A stretch of DNA of 64,000 bases from the NCBI RefSeq assembly GCF_001039355.2, contig NW_019774626.1, forward strand, positions 162,550 through 226,549, read 5' to 3'. Below, in pieces: positions 52,174 through 64,000 of this stretch (position 1 is the first letter of the stretch; each line of letters opens with the position of its first letter). Below the pieces are notes generated by a model. That model was not told the origin of the DNA. It did no database searches and was given only the letters and a program-made list of their open reading frames with translations. A program made the position numbers and the translations under genes. The stretch is from Lingula anatina (lineage: Eukaryota; Brachiopoda; Lingulata; Lingulida; Lingulidae).

Positions 52174-53312
52174 ATGCAGAGTTCAAGGTTTCTTAGACAA
52201 GCAGAGAATGCCAATGTAAGTATATTGCATTGTCAAAAATATATAGAATGTACATATCCATGATGATATATTTTACAGATAATCTGAAGTGCAGTTTCTG
52301 TATCAAAGGACATAAGTTAATTGATCTGTACAGAAGTAAGATGTGTTCCATGATATACTTCAGGCTGAGTCAATACAGTGTGTAACAGGTATTTTTAGAA
52401 ATAGCCAAAGATGTAATGTGACATTTTATTTTCAGAAGTAGTATCCACTGTTTAAGAAAAAAATTGAACTTTGGAAATAATTTAAAGTAATTAACACTTG
52501 TTTATTTATTTTAGTATTTGTTAGAAACTGCAGCAAAGAGGCCTTCAGAACTAAAGAATAATCTGCCCAGTTCAAACCCCAAATGGTGAGTTCATAGTGC
52601 TCATAAGTGGGACTAAAATTAAAACTATTACTTACATAGCAAAAATGCAAAAAAATCATGCTACTACTATGGATTGTCTAAGCAAGATTTTTATACCATG
52701 TTTCTGATTGTTAATAATGGAGATAAACAGATAAATGGGATAACAACTGTTTGTATGAGATCTATATTTCACAATGAAAACATTGTAAAAAATCTCATAG
52801 AAATATGACATATTCCATTTTACCACAAAAACGGCAGTGTGAGCAATTATTCTGAGATCTGTGCTTGCCATCGGACCATGTGACCACCATAAATGGCTAT
52901 ACTATATAATAATCTCTTTAAGTTTGTTTTTTTTTTTTTTTGTAATAATATTTTAAGAGATTATTACAAAAAACAAACTTTTTAGAAAAAAATGTAGAAA
53001 TGGATTTATTAATCATTGGTTAGTATGGGAAAATTGTTGTAAACCCCAGGAAAATTCATTTTTTGGCCAAAATGAACAGTTGTTATCCTTTTAAGAAAGT
53101 GAAAATGAAATAACTTTTCTATTGATAAGTTTTATTTTCTGTATTTATTTTCCAGGAAGTCAATACATGAAAGACTTGTTGATATGTATATTGAAGAATG
53201 TGGCAAACAACCCAGGATACCTGTAAGTAGTGATGTGCTGGATTCTTGTTGTATTGTGGGATAACATGTTGATTTATTATGCTGAAGTGTTGTATTTTTA
53301 TTTTGGTTGTGT

Positions 53313-53366
<54 letters not shown>

Positions 53367-56300
53367 CGCACGCACACACACACACATAACAGTATCAGAT
53401 AAGAATCACACTAACACTAAACAGGTACCATTGACTGCCAAAAGGGCGGGAATTCTTTCGTAATAATGTTTAACCCTATTACACCTATTTTACGGAGGTC
53501 ATTTTTAGCTTATTTTCCTGTTAAAGAGATTGATCAGAGACATAATCTTGTTTGATTAAGATTCACTAGATTGGATTATAATCTTATAGCTAATGATCAT
53601 AACTTTTAAACTTTTCACTTTCTACACAACATTAAAGTTATGCCTTTATCAGAATAATCTTATAGTTGATTTCTTTGCTGTATATTTGTCTTACCTGACA
53701 GGGTCTGATGCCAGCTTCCAAATTACTAGATAAGCTAGTATACCGAGATAAACTGAATACCCTCATCATCAACCTGTATCCTGGGAATGACGGCTACTCA
53801 TTGATGCTAAAGGGGAGAAATGGAACAGAGTCCGAGTCTGTGAAACTGCCATATGAGGTAAGGCGGTGAATGTATAGTATGGAAAACAAGATATTAGATT
53901 TGATGTTTCATGGTTTACTGACAATAACAGTTGATTATATGACAATAAAGACATTTCAGTTCACTATGTTGTACAAGTTAGTGTAAGTATTATTTACTTT
54001 TGCCTGTTTAAGTTTTTTTTTACATATTTTACTAGGTCTTTGTTTTTTCACACTACGTAGGTTATTTAATTTCATTTTTAGTCAACAATTGAGAACCAAC
54101 AAATAAGTGCCAAGAGTTATCAGAAACAATTGAAAATTTGACATTTTCTGAGGCAATAGTAAAAAATAGTATACATTTGAAAAAAACTTGTATATACAGT
54201 TTTGAAAAATTATTTTGTATTTTTGTGGGAATGTTTGTGGCATTATTATTGGCCTAAATTTAAAGTGCTTTTGAGATAGAATACTATTCAAATCATAATT
54301 AATAGATTTCATCTAAAATAAAACTTTTATTTCAGGAGTCAGAGTTGTTAGAATATGTTGACAATGAAGAGGTGAGTGTACTAAGTTGATGTAAGGTATG
54401 ACTGTTTCTTCCTTGGTTATATTAGTAGTTTAGTGTTTTCCAGTGTTGGAAAAGATGCAGATGTAAAAATGCGTGAAATATTGTTTCAAGTAGTATTGTT
54501 AGAATTCTTTCAACAGCTGAAAGTGAAACTTGTTAGTAAAGCTTGAAAAACACTTGCTAGTACAAGACCAGGGCATGGTGGATATTATAATATTATAATT
54601 TCTTCTATGTTCAGATGCATTCATGAATGCTTTCTTTTACAGCATTCACTGATAAACTTAAAACACCAGATTGCTTTATACAAACAAAGGGCACAGCAAG
54701 ACTACTTATCATGTGATAAGTATAATGGCTGATGACCATCATACTATTCATAATTTAAGATAAACTCATATTAGAAGTTACTATTTTCCACCTGGGATTC
54801 AATAATAATATATTTTCAGTTTTTCATTTTCCTGTGCCAAGATAGAGATAAAGAAAATGGTTAATTTTTCTTAATTTCAGTAGCTTATTTCAAATGATAT
54901 CATTTAAATATTATTAAATTTTTACAGCTTCCCCCAATCTTGGTTGATCTTCTTGAGAAGTCTCAGGTGAATATCTTCTACAGTGGAAGTGTTATAGCAG
55001 AGATCAGGGATTATAGACGCACCACCAGTAATACATTTGATACCAGATATGTGCTTTTGAAACCAACTCCTCAAGTAAGTCAAAACAGCCATTGTCATAC
55101 TGGAAAATGTAATAAATTAGGAGTTAGTCGCTCAAATAGATTTTGATAGAAAGATAAAAACGTATTTTATGGCAAACTTACAGTGCATGCAAAACTTTTT
55201 TTGTAAAATTTGCTAAAATTGGGGTCTGAAGTGTCTTTTTTTGTGAAGTGTCCTTTTTTTTTTTTGCAATAAAAATATTAGATAAGAAATAGTTGTAAAT
55301 ACCTTTTTAAGTAATTTTTTTTAATAATTGCTACTTACTATAATAATTAATATGTATTAAAAAGTATTGATTCAAAGAAAAAAAATTCATTGTGATTGAA
55401 TAATGCATTTTTTGTGCAGACCCTCTTGGGTGATATTTATAACTTAATGATGTGTATTTAAAGTTTTGATTCATTTTCCACACAAACCCTCTTATCTGAT
55501 ATTAACACCATAATAATATGTATTTAAAGTATCGATTCATTTTCTGTTTAGACCCTCTTATGTGATATTAACACCATAACCAATGATGGTCACCGCTGGA
55601 CACAGGAGGANNNNNNNNNNNNNNNNNNNNNNNNNNNNTGCATCCGCGGACTCCCCCCTTCAAATAATCCTGGATCCGCCTCTGCTCACCTTGCCTTATA
55701 ATTGATTGGCAAGCACTGGCAATTTCACTGGGAAAGCCTGACAATGCAGTGGCCTTTCGTAGTTTGGCTGACACGTACGTAAGAGCAGTTCTGTAGGCAG
55801 GTTCTAACTATCAGCAGATTGACTAGTGTTTGACAGATACAGGGAAGAAACAATAAAAGGTGCTACTCGGACACGATTCACAAAGTCAGTGCTACCCATC
55901 AGACAAGACATCTGATTTGTCACATTCCCTGACCCTGAGAACATAGGTGTAGACACTTCATTTGTCATGTTTGCTTACCTAGTTACAGAGATACAGAAGT
56001 AAAACGGTTTTTCAGTAATGGCGATCCTAATTTGCATATTTAGGAAAATTGCGTAAATCTTATTTTAACAGAAACATCTTAATAATGTTCCTCGACCCTG
56101 AAAATATAGGTAAAGACACTTCATTTGTCATATTTGCCTGTCTTGTTCCAGAGATATTGCAGAAAATAAGAAATCTGGTGGCCATTTTGTTTTTTTGCAA
56201 ATTAGCCCGTTAAAAACGCAAAATTTCGCTTGGGAACCGGGTTAATCGGAATCAGCATCCCAAAATTATGCTAATAAGCCTAGTTCCCAACTTTTACCCC

Positions 56301-58750
56301 AAAATGCCCCTTGCCTCTTATGCAGAGCCTTTTTTCAAAAATCTCACTAGACTATAATGTGTATTTGTTAAAGTTGGCACTGTGAAACTTAGGAAATACA
56401 GATCTTCTGTCTCTTCACTGCTAATGCCCCTCAAATTAAGGATCTGGCATACATGCCACCTTTCTCAAACTGTTATCTCATTTCTATCAGTGTGTGTCAG
56501 GTTTAAAGCTGAGAGAAAAAGAACTTGGATTTATATGGAAGGAATAATAGAAATGGAAAATTAGAGGTTCTTGATTTGTATAGATTGCCATATACACACT
56601 ATGAGTGCTTTTCTATATATAGCTCTGTAAATAAATAAATAAATAAGCTTCTTTGTTTAGAAGCTGCTTTAATGGCTGAGAGATATTACTTAATGAAATT
56701 GAATAGGTTGCATATTTGACAGTTATAATAATCATAATTTGGAATATTTTGCTGGAAATATGTATTTGAGTGAAACTATGAATTATGTGAGAAGTAACCA
56801 AAGCAAGCAGAGAAGTACAGATTTTGCTTTTCTTTTGATTTTCAGGAAAAAATCACAGGACCTCACCATTCTATGGTACATTTACATATACATATACATA
56901 TGTACTGTGATCTTTTCAGTTGGTTCACTTTTACATGTATCTGTCTCCATATTCCTTTCCCTATGATTTGGGTTTTGTTTGGAAATGTATGTGATTGATG
57001 CATAATTTTCACAATCAAGTTGGGACCAACCATCATGGGATTCACATTCTAGTAATACTTTCCCAATGATTATACATTGAAAATGACTAGTAATTGCTGG
57101 TTAAAAAGGATAGTTTCCACTAGAATCCTTTGAATCTCAGGGTAGGGACCAGATGGATGTGGAATGTCACTGTTTACAACAAGGACACTGGCAAATGTAT
57201 TCTTTAGGACCCAATTCCCATAGACCACATTGCCCTATGTAGAGCAATCCAACTCTGCCTGGACTCTTGCTGAGTGCAATTAGCTTAATTGATTGACACA
57301 CCTCCTCTTGTTTTCACCGTACTGGTATAATCACGAGCTTTTTGGTATTCTACATAATGCCAGGAAGAAGTGTGTCATTCAGTTAAGCTGATTGCTCAGT
57401 GAGAGTCCCTACAGAGTTAGATTGATCTACATCGACTGGTGGTGTCTATGGGAATAGGGCCTATGATGCATGTTTCAAGACTTTTTAAAGTCTGTTGAGT
57501 TTGAGTTGAACTCATTTTTTGATCTGGGAATCTTGTTTGGTTAACTTGCAAGCAACTCATACTTATCCAACAACAACAATGATTTAGGATGTAAGGTAGA
57601 AAACCCTGGTGGAAGACGGGTTGTGGCATGGTGGAAGAATTATTTCTTTCCGATAGTGTGTTGCAAAAATTTTCTTCAATTAGGCATAAGCAAGTAAATG
57701 TTAGTTTTTAAAATATCTAATTGCAAATATCTTTGTAAAGAATATATATGTAAAAACAGATTTATGAAGTTATTCAGATTGTAAGAGTGTAAAGCAAATA
57801 TGAAAATCTTGATAATCTTATTGGTGCTAAAAAAAACTTTTTTAATGCAAACTTTTTTTACTAAAGCAAATTTTGTGTTATTGATTGAGGAATGATTAAA
57901 TTGTGAATGATCATTTAAATTGTGTAATTTTCCTCTTTTCAAATCTTTTTTCTGCATGTCAGATGTCTTACTAGAATAATTTTCACTTTTATCTTAAGAG
58001 TCAACTTATTTGCCCCAATTTTCAGAGTCTAATGGAGACTATTTCTTGTTAGCACCATTTAATATGTCAATCTGGACTTAACATTTTTGTGAGCAAAACA
58101 TCATCACAAAAATGAAGGTTTTTTTTTTTTTTTTTACTACTGGGCACCAATTTATACATAGCTTTTCTGATTGAACAGTATATTGGTCTGTCCCTGCGAG
58201 GCTCTGAAAATTACAATCTTTTTAAATTACAATGTACAGACTGTTATCAGAGAGAATTATTGAATGTGTTGTGCATTAATTCTAAACAGATCTGGATCCC
58301 AAAGATATTGTGGATTCCTAAAATATTATGGATGTTACAGCTTTTTTTTTCTTTTGGTTGATAAGGGTTAGCATGGTGCTTATGATGGCTGGACTTTGTT
58401 ATATTTGAGGATGTACTGTTTTTTATTGCACATTTCTACAGATGAACAAAGAGATAATGAATTAAAAACATAAAAGTGATTAAAAAATTATGCTTACCTA
58501 AAGGGATCTGATTTGAGATTTCTCTTGTCATTTTAGATGCATAAGTAATGAAAGTTAACTTATTTCCTGTAAACTTTTTGGAATAAAGTTTATGTATTTT
58601 TTTTTTTTTCTTATTCTTTTCAGTGTGTTGATACCTGGAGACAGAGACCTGTGAATCTCGCTGCCCCAGAGCAACTTGAGGTAAGTCTGTCTGCCCATCG
58701 GTCAGTTTGTCTGTCTGTCTCTGTCTTACTGTCCATCTGTCAGTCTCTCT

Positions 58751-58786
<36 letters not shown>

Positions 58787-61700
58787 CTGCATGTTGCAAC
58801 GTTTTGACCGAACAAACTTACCTCAAGTCAATGTAGAGTATTGTTAGTAACTAACTGTAAGTGAACATCAAATTTATAAAGTGCTATTCATTCATTTGAG
58901 TGGTGTTTGATCATTTTTGCTTTCTTGTGATTCATAGGTGGAAAAATTAGCAAAGTCCATAGAGAAGCCAAAAATAACATTGGATAACACACCTGTAAGT
59001 TGGAATACTTGATTGTATTGAATTTCATAGAATCAACTTCTTGATATCATGCATAAGTCTTTTCAGGCTGGAAAGATCGTTCTCTTACTTTCCAGTGGCC
59101 ATCATGGCATAAGATTCAGAGAGTTTTTCAGTCATGTAGAGATTTTGCAAAAGTGTTAATTGCATGACTGTATTGAGTGAAGAAATTATTTCTGTAAATA
59201 CCAGATGCCATTGTGTGTCCTTGCATATGTTGTAACTTAATAGTAACACAAATTGTGAAGATTGCCACTCCTAAGTTAGGTTTAAAAAAAAAAAACAACT
59301 TTTGAATTACCAGGCCTTTTGCCACGTTAAAGTAGAGAAATCTTACATTTATAATCTCAGTTTTATAGTCAAATATCCTGTTGCTAGGTGACAGTGGAGG
59401 AATATATAATGGAGATGGAGAGGACCCCAGGCAAGATTTACTATGCCCGCCTTGTGGTCCAGCAGCGATTGAGTGATGACTTTTACTTGGGGGAGCTCTA
59501 TGTGGACCGAGACTTCACAGAGGGACAGAACAATGCTAGCTGCTGCAAGTTTTCTTTGGGAACAAAAGCCAATGTAGACAAGTAAGGAGGGATTGTGTCA
59601 TTTTCTGTTGTCCTCTGGGATGTTTGCATTTTGTTTTTTCTTTTAGTCAGATATGTACTTTTTAACCATATGGATGAAAAGATGTAGAAAAATTGTTTTA
59701 CCACTGATAATGGTATGCAGTTTTTGGAAAAATAGATCATATGTAAAAATTAAGAATTACAGTATGAGCAGTCAAAAGCGTGTTGTGAGCAATATTATTC
59801 ATATCTTTAAAACCAACTAATTTCTGTGTAGATACATCCACCAGTTCACAGAGATCTTCACAGAAGAAGGACGGAGAGCAGTGAAGATCACCCACATCAT
59901 CTCAGGTCAAGAACCCAAGGTCACCTTCACCCAGTCATCATCACAGTCATCAGGACAGTCCAGTGTCACCACTACAACACAGGCATTGTTGACACAGGCA
60001 ACGTCTCTGGCACAGAACATCCTAGGGCAGGTGAGAGTGTCTGGTGACCTTCAGAAATTTTAAGATACCTGTTCTTTGTCACCACAAGGTACACTTTAGT
60101 GACAAGAATTACTGAACCCTAGCATCAGATGATATTTGAATATTTCTGTGGTCCTGAAAAGAAAAACTGTTGGTTAATTAAATGCTGGAGATTGAAGCAA
60201 AGTCCTAGTATCATAATAATGATAAAATACTGGGATAGCTTTATGTTTGTCAGGAATTTCCAGTATTTACTGTTATTATGACAAACTTAGCCTGTTTGTC
60301 TCAAACAGTATACTTGTTGAGATAGAATTGACAATGAATAATTATTGTTCTCTTTTTCTTATTCAAATTTTATTCTCAGAGATTGATACTGTCAGGTATT
60401 AGTACATTAACAAAATCATTGATAACCACTTATATTCTGTCTAATAGGCTGACCCTAGTCAGTCAGCAGATGGCAGCACTAAACAGCCAATGAAACTGTC
60501 TCTACAGCTCAATGCCCCAGGGTCCATATCATCAGCTGGATTGCTGGGTTCTCCCTCTGGAATGCAGAGTATGTCAAGAGCTTGTTGATGTCATTTTATA
60601 AATCTACAGGTTCATCCTCCAGATTGTCAGTTATTTAATAAACTGGGTGACTTTTTTAATTAGAAAAAAAGGCATTGAAGGTTGAGCGTATGAAAAATTT
60701 TAATATCAAGGTTTTTAATTATTAAGTTCTTAGATCTATAGAAAACCTGATTTTATTTAGTCATGCATCAGACTTGATAAAATTTTTACTGAGACACCTT
60801 GACTTCAGGGTTTTGTATGATCATTGCTTAATTCTTCCAGGTCCAGTAGGTATAAATTCTGTTGGTCTCCAGCCTGGCAACCTTCAGCAAACTTCAAACA
60901 GCAACCATAGACCCAAACATATGAATCTCTACTCCAATATTTCAAGGTAAATTAACATACCTGAAAGACTGAATGACAGATATGGTATAGCTCTGAAACA
61001 TTTCATTTTGATTTTGAGTTTGATAAAAAAAACACATGAGAACAGGTGAGAATATGATAAATTTCACTTTTTCGAGACAAAAGCACATATTTTGATATAT
61101 TTTTATTGGTACCTTTGATAACCTTATTATATAAACCGTGCAACTTAAACATTTATCTCTAGATCAAGTAGTACACCCAGTCCAGTGTCTACACCTACGT
61201 CTGCTTCAGGTAAGATTTCTTTATGTAAGCAGTTTGTAGAAACAGATTTATTTTTGCAAATCTCAAAAATTTGTAGTAGAAAATTTAAATGTGTACTTGT
61301 TCTTAAAAATAATTTATCTATATAACAGAGGATGTTTAATTGTGAATTTGATACAGTTGTTGGAAGTTTTAAGTAAATTTATTTTGCATTTATAAGGTTA
61401 TATTTGTGAAATTGATGTTTGCATTTTTAACAACTTCAAATCATGTTTTATTTTCCATCTTTATACTTCAACCAATATTAGAGGTACGTTATCATCCTTT
61501 CAGCCCCCTTGCCTGGTCACCACATTTCCTCCACAAGGGAGCGCCATGGGTCATCAAGAGAGCCCAACCCCACACCTCCCCCTCCCACAGGACGGGCCCC
61601 CACACCTAACTCCTCAAGCTCCAGGCGCTCATCTCTCACAGACAGTGGGGGCAGTCTCAGTGGACAGATGACTCTGCAGGCCTTCCAGCAGGGGTCAAAT

Positions 61701-64000
61701 ATTGCACACTTCATGCAGGGTGAGCACTTCTATACTGTATTGAAATATATTGAAATATATCCTGTAGTTACTTTTGTTACCGTGTTTTAAGGCTATTCTA
61801 AAATATATATCTCTCTTTCTATTTAAGAACTAAAGTTTATCACGGTGACTGCTTTATGTCAGATCATCATCATCATTTCCTGTCCAATTAACCTTGGTTC
61901 TTGTGTTCTATTTCAGCCACAGGCAACAGCCTCCAGTCGTCCGGTTCTGCTCCTCCCACTCCAGTGGACACGCCCACCACACCCACGCCTCTAGCTGGTC
62001 AGTGCTCAGATGCAGAGTAACTTATTTTTAATGATCACAGCATCCTGTGCCCTGAGCATGTGTTCATAGACAGACATTTTTGCAAAATTTAATGCAGGTC
62101 ATGTTCCCAGCTCCTTTTATTAGCGGACATGATTTTTACTGAAATGAATATATTTTTTAAACATCAGGGGGTTTCATGATAGTTTTATGCTATGCATTGA
62201 TATATGTTCCAATTTCCAGGTCTTGAGGCCCCAGCAATGAGCAGTTCAGCCCCTACACCCACTGCATCTGCTCCAAACATCAACATTGCCAATGTGGCTG
62301 GCCTGCCACAGAACATCAGCATACAGAGCCTGGCCAATCTGCAGGGTATGGGGCTGACCAATATACAGGGACTACAAGGACTGCAGAATATGCAGGTTTG
62401 TGTGTGGGAGAGGCAGAATGTTGAGGTTGACAAAATGTTTTTCAGTCATTATTTATTTATTTATTGCCATTGTGGACTTATAGATTATTAAGTGTAGTTT
62501 ATGCAGAAGGAAAGATTGAGCCTAAATTTCTAAATGTTATAGTTTAAGTACTTACTTTAAAAACTTAATTGATGGGGAAAGAAATGGAAGGCTAAATTTG
62601 GCATGTGAAAGAACAGTTATAGGTTAACATGGCGTCCATGGCATTTTTTTCCCAGGATCAATTATCTGGTATCTTTGCCCTTCCAGGTATCTTTGACAGG
62701 TGTTTGTTTGCTGAAAGCTGGTATTGCCATGCACTTATCAATTATCTGATATTTTTTCCAGGTATCTTTGACAGGTATTTCTTTGCTACAAGCTGGCATT
62801 GCCATCCCGGTATCAAATATCTGATATTTTTTTTTGGTAGGTATTGCTATCCCTATTTCGGTTATCTGTCTTTTTTTTCCTTTCAGGTATCTCTGACAGG
62901 TGTTTCTATGCCAGGAGGTGGTATTGCTGTCCCAGTTCCTATCACAATGATCAGCAGCACCAACCCGTCCACACAGTTATTGAGTACACCAGCTGGCATA
63001 GTGTTCAGCTCTGTGGCTGGTCTGCAGGGCATCACCACAGCAGGGAACAATACGGGAACCTCCTCCACCACAACACAAGTATGTCAGCTGTGTAGGATAA
63101 TATATCAGACTGGTTGACTGTTTAGAGATGGACTGATTCTCAGTTTGAAACCTCTGTGGCCATCATAAATATGTTTCCTTATTTGTGTTAAGGATTATTG
63201 CTATCATTTACTTGTGAGGGTCAGCATAGAAAATTGTTTTAAGCTTATTGGTAAGGACGGTCCCAGCTCTTTTTGCAAAGCTTAGAAGAATAATGTTCTA
63301 ATATTAAGATCAGAGATGATTTTTCCTTGTAAAGGAGCTTCCAGAATGTCCTCATGAAAATTGAAAGAGTTTTAAGCAAGTTCAGCATTTAAAGTATATA
63401 CATAAAAATCACAATCTTTGAAAACTGTAGCAGTGTTTAATTTCATGTTATCTAGGCTGGTAATACTACATTGGTAACCATGGTAACATCTATGCCCCAG
63501 ACAACATCAGCTCCAACCACTGCTACAAGTGGAACTCCATCCTCTATAGTTATGACAACAAGTGAGTAGTCCTTGTCTCTATAACTTGAATTTATAACAT
63601 ATGCTGTAGGAAAAGAATTCTACCTCCTATGAGATTAAGTCTTTACCTGTTTAATATTTTTGTTGCTATTTATAGAAAAAAAATCTAATTTTGCTTACAA
63701 AAGTTAAGATTTGCCTTTTATTTGTTTAGTCCTTGTAATTTGTTTTAATTTTTATGTTTTGCTTATTTTTGGACATGTTTACATGCTTTTGCTTAAGTCC
63801 ATAATTATATAAATAATTATTTGGAAAGTACAAGAGGCATTTCTAGTGAGAAATCTGAGCTACGAGTGCTACTCATGTTGGTAAATCCACCATTTTTCTA
63901 AAGGCATACAAATTAGATTTTACAACATCATCAAGGTATAAATGCCTGTTTCCATTTCCTCAGATGTTCTGACCAACACTGCCCAAGTCCTGAACCAGGG
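52174..64000 (+). CDS. SUPT20H: SAGA complex subunit SPT20 homolog, 5' part, interrupted by a gap
   Basis: Exons: 52174..52215, 52515..52585, 53156..53222, 53702..53857, 54336..54371, 54928..55074, 55552..55610 (cut by the N gap), then 58624..58680, 58938..58994, 59388..59581, 59832..60030, 60448..60568, 60841..60946, 61163..61209, 61504..61719, 61917..61997, 62220..62395, 62887..63078, 63456..63561 and 63964 onward. SPT20 is a scaffold of the SAGA histone acetyltransferase/coactivator. Family blocks are [69 protein letters not shown] and [19 protein letters not shown]. The distal exons encode a Ser/Thr/Gln/Pro-rich region typical of the metazoan C-terminal half. Between the gap and 58624 the expected block (human LLLESQLILATAEPLCLDP onward) is missing. 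Start [12 protein letters not shown] matches the family length. The gene continues beyond the window. Confidence 0.92.
52737..53088. mobile_element. MITE-like element with GGGATAACAACTGTT ends, copy 2
   Basis: 352 bp with ends GGGATAACAACTGTT / AACAGTTGTTATCC, related to 30551..30882. An internal T-run and a palindromic stretch around the run (aataatctcttt / aagagattatt) expand the centre. It lies in the SUPT20H intron just before exon 53156..53222. Confidence 0.7.
53317..53387. repeat. (CT)n-(CA)n compound microsatellite
   Basis: Uninterrupted CT dinucleotides followed by CGCA and CA repeats, in a SUPT20H intron. Reading frames across it are artefacts of the repeat. Confidence 0.95.
55420..55610 (+). 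repeat. 66-bp tandem repeat that includes the acceptor and start of SUPT20H exon 8
   Basis: Three copies start at 55420, 55486 and 55552. The third is the true exon start ([10 protein letters not shown]). The first two carry diverged versions ([15 protein letters not shown]) followed by stops. Copy 1 keeps an AG acceptor (tgcag); copy 2 has lost it (cacaa). This looks like local duplication across an intron-exon border. Confidence 0.75.
55611..55638. other. Assembly gap of 28 Ns inside SUPT20H exon 8
   Basis: The reading frame [19 protein letters not shown] runs directly into the Ns. The sequence after the gap is transposon-like and not exon, so the gap hides the exon end and at least one neighbouring exon, or the join is wrong. 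The gap length is probably not the true size. Confidence 0.95.
55639..55684. mobile_element. Terminal fragment of the CAGGGGCGGAT MITE family, at the gap
   Basis: Ends in CCTGGATCCGCCTCTG, matching the right ends of the elements at 44714..44881 and 49971..50139. The rest of the element is lost in the N run. Confidence 0.6.
55685..58623. other. SUPT20H intronic stretch after the gap, with repeats
   Basis: No SUPT20H exon could be found here by family comparison. It holds a direct repeat of about 70 bp (55931..56000 and 56094..56165, starting gaccctga), an inverted-repeat element (57208..57461) and T-runs. Short reading frames are unsupported. Confidence 0.55.
57208..57461. mobile_element. MITE with about 58-bp inverted ends (ATTCCCATAGAC)
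   Basis: The left end (GGACCCAATTCCCATAGACC) and the reversed right end (GGCCCTATTCCCATAGACAC) align over about 58 bp, including AATC(C/T)AACTCTG and GGACTC. The inner part matches the fragment at 36873..36980. TA lies at both flanks and may be the target duplication. No coding capacity. Confidence 0.7.
58690..58783. repeat. GTCT-rich simple sequence and long T-run
   Basis: A degenerate (GTCT)n tract is followed by an uninterrupted T-run of over 25 bases just after exon 58624..58680. Low complexity only. Confidence 0.9.
62687..62900 (+). repeat. Tandem copies of the acceptor and start of a SUPT20H exon
   Basis: The true exon at 62887 starts [15 protein letters not shown] after tttcag. Upstream copies start at 62687 ([15 protein letters not shown], after ttccag) and 62762 ([16 protein letters not shown], after ttttccag, followed by a gtatca donor). 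A third, partial copy lies near 62836 (taggtattgctatccc). The spacing is about 75 bp. The 62762 copy could be a short in-frame alternative exon of 16 codons (62762..62809). Confidence 0.7.

Noticed and set aside
53119-53463. Arg-Glu and Leu-Ser repeat proteins
   Set aside because: They translate the (CT)n microsatellite.
56382-56564. Candidate for the missing SUPT20H exon (KYRSS...)
   Set aside because: Only a chance Arg/Ser-rich resemblance. No acceptor in the right phase and no match to the conserved EPLCLDP block.

Overview
The window is animal nuclear DNA: AT-rich, with short exons, GT-AG introns of mostly 0.3-4 kb, housekeeping genes close to their vertebrate counterparts, many short inverted-repeat transposons and a tRNA-derived SINE. 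The repeat content, low GC and gene structures fit a lophotrochozoan, most likely a bivalve mollusc. That assignment is inference; no species marker is present.

Six protein genes can be read, arranged as alternating divergent and convergent pairs. (1) LARS1 (minus, first two coding exons) and NUDCD2 (plus, complete) share a 484-bp divergent promoter. (2) POLR1E (minus, 11 exons) and EXOSC8 (plus, 11 exons) are head-to-head with 269 bp between start codons. (3) OTUD4 (minus, 21 exons over 29 kb) and SUPT20H (plus, 5' part to the window end) are head-to-head across about 1.3 kb. NUDCD2/POLR1E and EXOSC8/OTUD4 are convergent. The products serve basic gene expression: tRNA charging, Hsp90-linked folding, RNA polymerase I, the RNA exosome, a deubiquitinase-family RNA-associated protein and the SAGA coactivator.

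The POLR1E-EXOSC8 block (about 4.96 kb) is present twice in tandem (4175-9139 and 9360-14308). Only one full copy of each gene results: POLR1E is complete in the left copy because its last exon lies further left, and EXOSC8 is complete in the right copy because exons 4-11 lie further right. A lone N sits at the junction. A second tandem duplication (1258 bp, intron 12 of OTUD4) also has a lone N at its junction. Both may be two haplotypes laid end to end. A run of 28 Ns at 55611-55638 interrupts SUPT20H exon 8, and conserved exons expected beyond it are not visible.

The most biologically interesting points are: the OTU domain of OTUD4 carries Ser where the catalytic Cys is expected, while the Asp and His are kept; three exons (two in SUPT20H, one in OTUD4) have short local tandem copies of their ends, including the splice site, in the neighbouring intron; and several small inverted-repeat transposon families are present, one with about 165-bp terminal repeats. 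No new multi-gene system was recognised.
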